A stretch of DNA of 64,000 nucleotides from a virus. Below, one piece after another: positions 1 to 8,200 of the stretch. Under the pieces are notes generated by a model. That model did not search any database. It was not told the origin of the DNA and saw only the letters and a list, made by a program, of their open reading frames with translations. The number at the start of each line of letters is the position of its first letter. The stretch's first letter is position 1. The stretch lies in IMG/VR virus record IMGVR_UViG_3300027708_002199, positions 1 to 64,000 of that record. The stretch is one strand, 5' to 3'. Both the position numbers and the translations under genes were made by a program.

Positions 1-745
1 TGTATCGTAACGCAGCAGTTCCCAAATTGTATGTTGAATCTGCTACTGGTATAATAGCTTGTGTTGTCGTTGTTCCTGATATTTGTAATGTTGTAGCAGG
101 CGAAACCGTACCAATACCCAATCTTGCATTCGTATTGTCCCAAAATAATTGTGAGTTATTTTCAGATAATGTTCCACCACTACCCTGAAATATTACCGAA
201 CCTGTTGTAAATGGTGATGATACTGTTGATGCTGATATTGTTGTTGCGGATATTGTCGTAGCAGTTAATCCACCTTGAATTAAAGTATTACCACTAACTT
301 GTAATTTTTGACCTGCGTCTGTTGTTGTGCCGATTAAGAAATTACCATTAGGCCTAACTTTTACGTTAGTTGTATAAGTAGTGGTAGTTGTATTATAACT
401 TCTAATTAAAAAAGCACCATCGGTATTATCTCTGTGAAGATTTGGCATAATTACACCACTTTGCAAAGTTATTCCATTAATACTTCCAACAGATAATTCT
501 GATATTGGCGAAGCCGTACCAACGCCAAATCTATTATTCACATTGTCCCAAAATAATTGTGAGTTACTTTGAGTTAATGTTCCACCACTACCCTGAAATA
601 TAACCGAACCTGTTGTAAATGGTGATGATATAGTTGATGCCGATATTGTTGACGCACTTAATGTACCTGTTACATTTAGATTTGCGTAAACATTGGAGTT
701 TCCGCTGGTTATAAAACCATTTTTTATATTAAATTCGTTTGCCAT
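1..745 (-). CDS. Tail fibre protein, N-terminal part (runs off window)
   Basis: The frame opens at ATG 745 (MANEFNIKNG) and is open to the window edge, so at least 248 N-terminal residues are visible and the C-terminus is missing. It is rich in Ser, Thr, Gly and Asn, with runs such as SATTISAST. Two copies of a module contain TGSVIFQGSGGTL, FWDN and R(F/L)G(V/I)GT.SP. The GT.SP...L.VSG and TYNLGTAA strings are typical of fibres that end in a peptidase S74 (endosialidase-type) self-cleaving chaperone. Such a domain may follow beyond base 1 (inference). The same module occurs in the 1495-residue fibre upstream, so the two fibres share exchangeable cassettes. It probably forms a receptor-binding appendage. 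The fibre assignment is good; the S74 domain is not visible. Confidence 0.75.
   Translation of the reverse strand, partial: MANEFNIKNGFITSGNSNVYANLNVTGTLSASTISASTISSPFTTGSVIFQGSGGTLTQSNSQLFWDNVNNRFGVGTASPISELSVGSINGITLQSGVIMPNLHRDNTDGAFLIRSYNTTTTTYTTNVKVRPNGNFLIGTTTDAGQKLQVSGNTLIQGGLTATTISATTISASTVSSPFTTGSVIFQGSGGTLSENNSQLFWDNTNARLGIGTVSPATTLQISGTTTTQAIIPVADSTYNLGTAALRY
131..255 (-). repeat. Fibre module repeat, copy 1
   Basis: About 120 bp encoding FWDN...GT.SP together with TGSVIFQGSGGTL. It closely resembles DNA at 541-655 in the same gene and 6301-6410 in the 1495-residue fibre. Confidence 0.75.
541..655 (-). repeat. Fibre module repeat, copy 2
   Basis: Second copy of the module. It shares long identical stretches with copy 1, including the DNA for FQGSGGTL and SSPFTTGS, and differs mainly at third codon positions. 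Confidence 0.75.
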
Positions 746-777
746 AAGTAAATCTTTTCCCTATCCAAGATTATTAT

Positions 778-784
778 ATAAATA
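778..784 (-). promoter_or_regulatory. TATTTAT motif for the partial fibre gene
   Basis: GTATTTAT on the coding strand, 32 nt before ATG 745, in the short gap after the stop of the 83-residue gene. It belongs to the long-spacing group of this motif. Confidence 0.6.
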
Positions 785-789
785 CATTA

Positions 790-1041
790 TTAAACTACTC
801 TTTGTAATCCTACCTCATTCAAAGCCCAATCAATTGCATAGTTATCATCGTTTGACCATCCTGAGTATGTTTGTTCGTCCATATATAGGTTACCTTCCAA
901 AACTGTAACACCTTCATCTGTTAACACTTGCCAAAGGAATGGAACTGATGTTGGAAACATCGGGAATTTAAGAGAATCTAAATTAAATTGTGTACCTGTT
1001 CCTTTTGTTGGTACGATAACTGGTTGAATTTCTATATTCAT
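790..1041 (-). CDS. Small hypothetical protein (83 aa)
   Basis: Not recognised. The 83 residues start MNIEIQPVIVP and include a Trp/Tyr/Asp-rich stretch (TYSGWSNDDNYAIDWALNEVG) with no signal peptide or membrane segment. It has its own upstream TATTTAT motif and lies between two fibre or adhesin genes, so a small virion component or a fibre-assembly accessory is possible (inference from position only). Its codon use and composition match its neighbours, and the reading frame fills the space between the two flanking motifs exactly, which supports it as a real gene. Confidence 0.6.
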   Translation of the reverse strand: MNIEIQPVIVPTKGTGTQFNLDSLKFPMFPTSVPFLWQVLTDEGVTVLEGNLYMDEQTYSGWSNDDNYAIDWALNEVGLQRVV

Positions 1042-1057
1042 AGTAATAATGTTTACT

Positions 1058-1064
1058 ATAAATA
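1058..1064 (-). promoter_or_regulatory. TATTTAT motif for the 83-aa gene
   Basis: GTATTTAT, 16 nt before ATG 1041. The preceding base is the last base of the TAG stop codon of the LamG/delta-60 gene, so stop codon and motif touch. Confidence 0.65.
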
Positions 1065-2873
1065 CTACGTAATTTGATATCTATCTTTAAAAGAACGATA
1101 GTTATTTAAAACTTCCACACTTGATAATTCTCTGTTATAGTATTGTATAACACCGACATTACCATTTGCCGGACCAATTCTATTTGTTATGTTGTTTGTT
1201 GAAAATACTGGAGATGGGGTAGCACTTTCTTTATATTCACCATTCCAAAATAGGTTAAAAGTGTTACCAGTGTTTTTAGTCATCGTTAAATTAAACCATT
1301 TGTTAGATAATATTGACTCGTAGTTTTCATATTTTCGCCAATTAGAGGGTTGTGTAAAAGAAAAAAAAGATTGTGTTGATATTGATGAAACTGCCGTTGA
1401 ATAGAGTACTTGAGTGTTAAGTCTATAAGCTCCTAAAATACCTGTTCCAGATGAAAAAGTATTGTCTATTGAACCATCGGTATTTAATCGACAAACTTGG
1501 TTTACATTTGTACCATTAACTTGTGTTATATAACCACTACCAATTAAAATTTTTCCATCATTTTGTACTGTAATTGATGTGACAGTTGAAACTGTGGATG
1601 CGGTAAATGTTAAATCTTTAGTACCATTAGTATTTAATCTAACAATATACGCATTTGATAATCCGCTATATGCGCCAAAACTTCCACCAACCAGAATCTT
1701 TCTGTCCGATTGTAACGCAACACAAGTTACAGCGGCATTAAAACCAGACCCAATTGTGAATGTATTGTCAATTGTACCATCAGAATTTAATCTAATAATT
1801 CTATTGCTTGTTACACCACTATATGTCGTAAATGCTCCTCCAACAATTACTTTTCCATCGGATTGTAAAACTGTGCAGTTTCTTGAGATATTACCATTAA
1901 ACCCAAATGTCGCACCTGATGTTTGAAAAGTTGGGTCAATACTCGCGTCTGAATTAAGTCTGACAATTCTATTAATGGAAACTCCTTTATAACTTGTAAA
2001 TTGACCTAAAACAATTAGTTTACCATCAGGTTGTAATACCATATCTTGAACATCTTCGGTATTAACAAAACCTGTTGTAGTATTAAAACTTGTATCAATT
2101 GTCATTGCCGATAAATTAAGACGAGCTAATCTTTGTGCGGATATTCCTTGTATAGACGTGAACCAACCACCAATATAAATTTTATCGTTTGTGTTATCTA
2201 TTATAAATTTAGATTGTGTTATGGTTGCATTTACTGTTGCAATTGTTTGTTGACGAGCACCTGTTGTTGAATTTACTCTTACAAGACTATCTAAATTATA
2301 ACCGGCATATAATAAGTCACCTGAAGAATTAAACCCCATACAAGTTACATCTTGTGTTTGGTTAATTGATAAACCTAAATTAAATTCTGTTAATAACGTA
2401 CCTGATGAATTTGTTTTTACAATGAATTGTCTTTCAGTCCCATTATATTCAACAATTCTTCCTCCTATAAAAATATTTGAATTTGAATCAACTAATATTT
2501 GATAAATGGTTACTGAATATGTGAATTCTAAAAGTAAACTCCCATCTGAAGTACCAACTGAATTCCGATTTAGTATCATTTGTTGTGTGACTTTACTTTT
2601 AGAAATATTAAATTTTCCAAAATAATTTACACTCCAAGTTGTTGCACTAAAATAGTTCGTTAGATTAATATAGTCATCAGTCGCATCAAAAAAGAAATTT
2701 CCAGCGTTAGATGAATTATATAATGTTCCATTTGCTAAAGTACCAATATTTGAGGAAATACTTGCGTCATAAATTGTACTACCTGTTGGTGTGTAAAATT
2801 TTGGGTTAGCTGGGTCTAATAAAAGAGACAAACCATTTGTAGTAATATTTCTTATATTCTGTACTGTACTCAT
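1065..2873 (-). CDS. LamG-type adhesin with an inserted delta-60 beta-propeller
   Basis: The 602-residue protein has a split architecture. Residues 1-115 look like the first half of a LamG/concanavalin A-like domain (GLSLLLDPANPKFY, FFDATDDYINL). Residues about 505-602 give the second half (WNGEYKESATPSP, GVIQYYNRELSSVEVLNNY). Between them lie about seven units of the type PDGKLIVLGQF...NRIVRLNSDGSIDPTF. These match the delta-60 repeat family, which is predicted to form propeller blades. The same LamG framework is uninterrupted in the proteins at 3155-3838 and 4578-5282. The start overlaps the preceding gene by 4 nt (ATGA), so translation is probably coupled. It probably acts as a tail-tip or fibre adhesin binding host glycans; binding is inference. 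Confidence 0.75.
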   Translation of the reverse strand: MSTVQNIRNITTNGLSLLLDPANPKFYTPTGSTIYDASISSNIGTLANGTLYNSSNAGNFFFDATDDYINLTNYFSATTWSVNYFGKFNISKSKVTQQMILNRNSVGTSDGSLLLEFTYSVTIYQILVDSNSNIFIGGRIVEYNGTERQFIVKTNSSGTLLTEFNLGLSINQTQDVTCMGFNSSGDLLYAGYNLDSLVRVNSTTGARQQTIATVNATITQSKFIIDNTNDKIYIGGWFTSIQGISAQRLARLNLSAMTIDTSFNTTTGFVNTEDVQDMVLQPDGKLIVLGQFTSYKGVSINRIVRLNSDASIDPTFQTSGATFGFNGNISRNCTVLQSDGKVIVGGAFTTYSGVTSNRIIRLNSDGTIDNTFTIGSGFNAAVTCVALQSDRKILVGGSFGAYSGLSNAYIVRLNTNGTKDLTFTASTVSTVTSITVQNDGKILIGSGYITQVNGTNVNQVCRLNTDGSIDNTFSSGTGILGAYRLNTQVLYSTAVSSISTQSFFSFTQPSNWRKYENYESILSNKWFNLTMTKNTGNTFNLFWNGEYKESATPSPVFSTNNITNRIGPANGNVGVIQYYNRELSSVEVLNNYRSFKDRYQIT

Positions 2874-3142
2874 ATAATCGGGTCAGGAGATGTCCATTCA
2901 GGAGTTTGTAAAATATCTAATATTTCTTCATAGGTATACGGGCCTTCCTTTGTTGTCAAGGAGTCCACACTTGATGGAACGACATCACCTTCCCATTTAA
3001 CAAATGTCTTTGTTTCATCAACCGACTTTCTAACGGTATCTATTGATGTTTCTAAAACTTGTGTAAAATCAATAAGTGGTAACTCACTTGTACCAAATAT
3101 CATAAATTGTCTTTGTCCGTAATCTTGTAATTGTGTTTCCAT
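2870..3142 (-). CDS. Small hypothetical protein (90 aa)
   Basis: Not recognised. The protein starts METQLQDYGQRQFMIFGTSE and ends in an acidic, Pro-rich tail (GPYTYEEILDILQTPEWTSP). No signal peptide or membrane segment is visible. It is the first gene of a two-gene unit: a TATTTAT motif lies 5 nt before its ATG and its last codons overlap the start of the LamG/delta-60 gene by 4 nt. The tight coupling to an adhesin suggests a dedicated folding or attachment partner, but nothing in the sequence proves this. Confidence 0.65.
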   Translation of the reverse strand: METQLQDYGQRQFMIFGTSELPLIDFTQVLETSIDTVRKSVDETKTFVKWEGDVVPSSVDSLTTKEGPYTYEEILDILQTPEWTSPDPII

Positions 3143-3147
3143 ATGTT

Positions 3148-3154
3148 ATAAATA
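3148..3154 (-). promoter_or_regulatory. TATTTAT motif, 5 nt from ATG
   Basis: ATATTTAT followed by AACAT and then ATG 3142. The base before the motif is the last base of the TAA stop of the 227-residue LamG gene. This is one of the nine very short spacings. Confidence 0.7.
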
Positions 3155-3838
3155 TTATAAACCGTATCTACCTTTTAACGCATTGTAGTTTTGTAGAACT
3201 TCTTGGTCAGTTAATACTTTATTATACGCCCTACATACACTCACATTACCATAAAACCCTCTATTAGCCGGGTCATTAATGTCAGTTCCAAAACCTCCAA
3301 TACTTGTGGAAAAAGTATTACTCCCACTATATGAAATTGAATATTGTTCTAAAAATGATGAATTAATATATAATTTCGCTTGCGTTGAGTTAATTGTTAA
3401 AACAACGTGATTCCATCTATTGTTAAAATATGTTGTGGTAGTTGTGTTTTGATATGATACCTCTCCGCTATTAACTCTTGAATGCATTTGTCCAGTTATT
3501 GATAACCGTAAACCAAGACCATAATTGGCGTAAAAAATACCTTGTATTCTACCATTACTTCCAAAAGAATTAAACCACGACTCTATTGAGAGCTCTGCTG
3601 AAGGTTGTATATTATTCTGATTTATTATTACATAATCATCCGTACCATCAAATGTAATTGAACCTCCATTATTTAGACTAAAGGTTGGTCCATTTATTAA
3701 AGTACCGATAACATTAGTACCTGTTATCTCTCTAATAACTGTACCACTTCCAGGATAAGAATCTCGTTTAGCAGCATCTAAATCAAAGATTAAACCATCT
3801 TTTACAATTCCTCCGTAATATGATATTCTTCCTGCCAT
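3155..3838 (-). CDS. LamG/concanavalin A-like adhesin (227 aa)
   Basis: A single LamG-type jelly-roll domain fills the protein. The N-terminal signature is KDGLIFDLDAAKRDSYPGSG, followed by GTLINGPTF and ITFDGTDDYVII. The C-terminal signature is VSVCRAYNKVLTDQEVLQNY. These are hallmarks of LamG domains found in tail proteins of large aquatic phages. It is paralogous to the 234-residue protein at 4578-5282 and to the outer halves of the 602-residue protein. It has no motif of its own; its ATG follows 2 nt behind the stop of the GIY-YIG gene, so it is probably expressed by read-through or from that gene's motif. Probable role: virion surface carbohydrate binding. Confidence 0.75.
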   Translation of the reverse strand: MAGRISYYGGIVKDGLIFDLDAAKRDSYPGSGTVIREITGTNVIGTLINGPTFSLNNGGSITFDGTDDYVIINQNNIQPSAELSIESWFNSFGSNGRIQGIFYANYGLGLRLSITGQMHSRVNSGEVSYQNTTTTTYFNNRWNHVVLTINSTQAKLYINSSFLEQYSISYSGSNTFSTSIGGFGTDINDPANRGFYGNVSVCRAYNKVLTDQEVLQNYNALKGRYGL

Positions 3839-3840
3839 TG

Positions 3841-4566
3841 TTAATCAATTACTTTTTCCCAAATAAAACCACCACTTGATTTTAATTTTTTATTTAGACA
3901 CATTGATATGTTTGGTATTTTAACACCACTATCTAATGATGCCATTTTTAAAGATTCATAAACGCATAAAATCATTTTTGTTTTTTTATCTATTTTCGCA
4001 ACCTTTATTTTATTTGGTTTATTTTTACACATATTAATCCTAATATGTTCTGGTAGTTTTTTACCAATTCTATTTTCACTCATTTTTTTCTTGGTTTCAT
4101 CTGACATTTTAAACCCTTTCTTTTTATTGCTAATTTTTTCTTTAGTTTCTTGACTTAGTTTTTTATTCAAATTTACTTTTCGTAATATTTCTTTATGTTC
4201 CTCAGTAAGTTTAGAACCATACCTATTATTAAGATTCCCTATTCTTTGTTTTCCTAAATCACTTAATTTTTTTCTAATTTCTTCAGAAGGATTACGAATA
4301 CCATCACCTCCATCTGTTAAATTGTACCCAATTTTACTATGAGTATTTAATTCTTTAATCCAATAAATTTCTCGTTCACATATATTTTCTTTTGTTAAAT
4401 TTTCTTCAAGTATTTCTTTTGTAAAATTTTTTTTTCCGTATTTTTTTATTGCCAATTTTATTTGATTCCCAGAACCAAAATAATATTTTGATTTGTCTGG
4501 TCGTTCTTCACATTTACCGACATATTTTTTATTATTTATTTTATTTGTTATTAAATAGATATACAT
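3841..4566 (-). CDS. GIY-YIG homing endonuclease with NUMOD3/NUMOD1 modules
   Basis: Free-standing homing endonuclease of 241 residues. The GIY-YIG half is visible as MYIYLITN...KKYVGK, then CEREIYWIKEL with the likely catalytic Glu, then YNLTDGGDG. The middle carries Lys-rich NUMOD3-type repeats (SEEIRKKLSDLGKQRIGN and two relatives). The end (KVAKIDKKTKMI...SGGFIWEKV) resembles a NUMOD1/IENR1 DNA-binding module. I start it at ATG 4566 rather than an in-frame ATG at 4581, because the promoter-like motif lies at 4571-4577 and the earlier ATG lies inside the upstream gene. The gene is visibly more AT-rich than its neighbours and splits two paralogous LamG genes, as expected for a mobile insertion. 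Confidence 0.88.
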   Translation of the reverse strand: MYIYLITNKINNKKYVGKCEERPDKSKYYFGSGNQIKLAIKKYGKKNFTKEILEENLTKENICEREIYWIKELNTHSKIGYNLTDGGDGIRNPSEEIRKKLSDLGKQRIGNLNNRYGSKLTEEHKEILRKVNLNKKLSQETKEKISNKKKGFKMSDETKKKMSENRIGKKLPEHIRINMCKNKPNKIKVAKIDKKTKMILCVYESLKMASLDSGVKIPNISMCLNKKLKSSGGFIWEKVID

Positions 4567-4570
4567 ATTA

Positions 4571-4577
4571 ATAAATA
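4571..4577 (-). promoter_or_regulatory. TATTTAT motif of the first GIY-YIG gene
   Basis: GATATTTATTAATATG: the motif is 4 nt from ATG 4566 and abuts the TGA stop of the 234-residue LamG gene. The same 16-nt string precedes the second GIY-YIG gene at 33.9 kb. Confidence 0.7.
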
Positions 4578-5282
4578 TCACACGATACCAAATCTTGATT
4601 TAGTGGCATTATAGTTTTGCAGGATTTCTGATGCCGTTAAATTTCTATTATATATTTTAGCAGAATATACAATTCCGTTCCATTGTGTTCCTGTACCTGT
4701 TGTACCTGGTCCTCTAGTACCTATTTTAAAATATTGTGATGTTCCAGTGTATGTTTGTGTAACACTTATTCTAAAAACTCCATTAACATACCAAGATTGA
4801 CTTGTACCTGATTTAGATAATGTATAAACTTTAATGTCTGTGGTACCTATGGGTGTCAAGGTTGCAAGTAATGGTGTTGCGAAATTTGTATTATCACCAT
4901 TAAATGATGTTAATCCATCTCCCCATATTTCAAAATCTAACAGTTGATACCCCTGGGAAGTACCGGAAGCAAAACACCATAATGTCTGCCTATTATTAAT
5001 ATCAGTAGTCATTGTGGATGATTTACCAATAACCTCAATAGTATAATTTGTTGAAGTATCTAAAATAAAAGGAACATATATAAAGTCATTAGTACCGTCA
5101 AGTACAATACTACCAGCACTTGTTCCACTATAAACAGGCCCATTAACTAATGTTCCTGTATTCCCACCACGTGAGATATCATTCCAAGTAGTACTTCCAC
5201 TTACATAACTTTTAGTATTTGCAGCATCCAAATACAACACTAATCCGTCCGTAACTATTTTGGGTGAATATTGAAACGCCAT
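4578..5282 (-). CDS. LamG/concanavalin A-like adhesin (234 aa)
   Basis: One LamG-type domain. It starts with TDGLVLYLDAANTKSYVSGS, continues with NTGTLVNGPVYSG and IVLDGTNDFIYVP, and ends with AKIYNRNLTASEILQNYNA. No signal peptide is present, as expected for a phage structural protein. Its closest visible relative is the 227-residue protein on the other side of the homing endonuclease, which suggests gene duplication in the adhesin block. The start lies one base after the stop of the 1495-residue fibre with no TATTTAT motif, so it is probably co-transcribed with that fibre. The coding strand has AGAGG about 8 nt before ATG, one of the few possible Shine-Dalgarno-like strings here. Confidence 0.75.
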   Translation of the reverse strand: MAFQYSPKIVTDGLVLYLDAANTKSYVSGSTTWNDISRGGNTGTLVNGPVYSGTSAGSIVLDGTNDFIYVPFILDTSTNYTIEVIGKSSTMTTDINNRQTLWCFASGTSQGYQLLDFEIWGDGLTSFNGDNTNFATPLLATLTPIGTTDIKVYTLSKSGTSQSWYVNGVFRISVTQTYTGTSQYFKIGTRGPGTTGTGTQWNGIVYSAKIYNRNLTASEILQNYNATKSRFGIV

Positions 5283-5283
5283 T

Positions 5284-8200
5284 TTATAATCCTCTTAATA
5301 TTGATTCCACAATCCAAGTACCTGTTGATGCGGATGCTCGTAAAACGGCACTTGACCCTGACATCACATAACCAAATGTCACTGGAGTTGTAACCCCTAT
5401 ATCATTAGTTGATGTTTCAGTAAAGTTAACTGTACTACCACTCCATATTGCCATCATATTTCCAGCTCTCAATCCTGTAGACCCACTAACATAATAATCA
5501 ACAAATGAAGACGTGTATGCACTTGTTGGAAATGAATAAATTGTTGTACCTGTTGACGCAGTAATTGATGTTACACGTTTTGTAGTATAAAGTGATGGAG
5601 CCTGATAGTCACCAATAATTGTTGTACTATCAGAAAACACTTCTAATATTGGTAGACCTGAAATGTCACTTACAGAGAATAACGAACCTGTTAAACTATC
5701 TGTAACACTAAACAACTCACCTTGTGAACCTTGTACTGAAAACACAGGTGCTGATGTACTATTACCTGAACTAATTACAGTTAAACTTGTTCCTGTTGTT
5801 GCAGATAATCTTGTGGCTCCACGAACATCTAATTTATAAGTTCCTGTATTTGCAGTTGTGCCAATAAGTGTATTACCACTTACAGTGTTTAACATTACAT
5901 TCCCAATAGTTGTTTCTATCGCTCTAAAATCTGTCGCTGCCGATATCGTTGGATTAACATAAATTCCTCTTGTAACTCCACTCGAGCCACCTGTTTGGTT
6001 TATTGTAGGAGTTACTTTTAGAGCGTTAAAAGAAGGTGTTCCACTTGCTGATGTTGGAGCGTACGTACCTAAAAAGTTTGCAAATCCTTGCTCATTATTA
6101 GGGCTATTTAAAGTATTATAACTTTGAGCATCTATAATATATCCGCTACCACCTGCTATGTTTGAACGTAGATTTAGAGTATTACCTAAACTGATTAAAG
6201 CAAATCCAGAACTTTGGTAAAAATGATTCTGCACCCTCGCCGTTCCACTAACATCTAATCCATATGAGGGACTACTTGTTAAAATACCTAAACGATTATT
6301 TGTATTGTCCCAAAAGAAATTAGAATTATTCTGTGATAAAGTTCCTCCACTTCCCTGAAATATAACCGAACCTGTTGTGAATGGTGATGATAAAGTTGTT
6401 GCAGATATTGTTGTTGCAGTTAATGCTTGTAATGAAGTATTACCCGTTACAGTTAAATTACCGTTGATGGTTAAACCCGTAATAGTCCCTCCACTAAATG
6501 ATGGAAGATTGTTATATGTTGTTGCAGATATTGTTGTTGACCTAACATTTGTTAAACCTGTTAGTGTACTTGACCAGTTGGCTTTACCATCAGATGTCGT
6601 GGATAATAAAACTTTGTTAACACCTTCAGTCCCGTCAAGTAATTGAACTGAATATGCACTTAATGGGGTGCTATAACCACCAATTGCTCTAGCATCAAAA
6701 TAACCTCCAATACCTGTAGTTATACCTCCAAATTCTGAAGTGTCTAAAGCACCTTTAACACCTATTGCTAATAACCCATCTTGAGCAACACCTAATATAC
6801 CTGTATTGTTAAAACCATTACCACCGAAAGCAGAAGAGCTTATTCCAGTTGCTCCACCACCACCATTAACTAATGAAGAAATACCGATACCCCCTGATGC
6901 TTGATTTTGAACATTCAAAGTGGTCGAATTTACTGATGAATAGACATACATTTTATAAGAAGCAGATGGAGCAACACTAACACCAATATTTGTTCCGTCA
7001 TCTTGTATCTGACTATTACCTAATGCGGTTGTTCCTGTCCATTTTGGAATGTAATTTGATGTACCACCACCTCTAACAGTACCTGAAAATGGTAAATTAG
7101 AATATGTTGTTGCAGATATTGTCGTTGCCGTTAAAGCTTGTAATGACGTGTTACCTGTAACTGTTAAATTACCGTTAATTGTAAGTCCTGTAATAGTTCC
7201 CCCACTAAATGAAGGAAGGTTATTATATGTCGTCGCAGATATTGTATTTGCACTTAATCCACCTGTAAAGTTAGTAGCCCCCGATACTGTACCACCTGTA
7301 AAATTAGAACCTGTTGTCCCTGTAAAGTTGACACCAAAATTAGGATAGGAGCTTACTATTTGTATGTTTGTCCCACCTGTGATTGTAACAGTTTGGTCAG
7401 GTAAAGTATTTGTAATTGTAACAACTCCATTACTTGTTGACGCCGATATTCCTGTTCCACTTGTAACCGCACTAACAGGCAAATTAAAATATGTCGTCGC
7501 AGATATTGTCGTTGCCGTTAAAGCTTGTAATGACGTATTACCCGTAACCGTTAGATTACCGTTGATAGTTAAACCTGTAATACTTCCCCCACTAAATGAA
7601 GGTAAGTTGTTATATGTTGTCGCAGATATTGTACCTGTTATTATATTATTAGTATATAACGTACAGTTAGCCGTAGCATTTAATCCACAACCAATAGCCG
7701 AAGAAAAACTACCACTAACAGTATTACCACTACCTCCAAGTACCATACTGTAGTTACCACTAACAGTATTACCTCTACCTGTTCCAATAAAACTAGAAGA
7801 ACCACCTGATGTAATAATATTTAAAGTGCCACCTCCAATAAATGAACAGTTACCACCCGCAGTATTTTTACAACCACCAACAACTGACGATGTTACTCCG
7901 CTAGTAATATTTTGAAGTCCCCCTCCAATAAATGAATAAGAGCAACAAGAAGTATTTAAACCACCTCCAACAACACTAGCGGAACTTCCACACGATTTAT
8001 TACCAATACCACCACCAACAAAAGAATAGGTACTATAGGTATTATTGAATGCACCACCAACAACTACCGACGCTAATCCTGATGCGGTATTACCTGTACC
8101 AGCCAACGATGCCGAAAAATCAGCAGTCGCGTTATTAGCAACCCCACATCTAATTGAAGATGTTGTACACGTTCCCTGAATAATAACGGAACTTACAGGT

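Noticed and set aside
778-785. TATAAATA on the plus strand as a standard T4 late promoter
   Set aside because: On the plus strand these strings point away from the genes they lie next to; no plus-strand gene starts after most of them.
7148-7753. Plus-strand reading frames across the fibre repeats (for example 7364-7753)
   Set aside because: They are the reverse frame of low-complexity Thr/Ser/Val repeats; their composition mirrors the real minus-strand gene and they have no start context.
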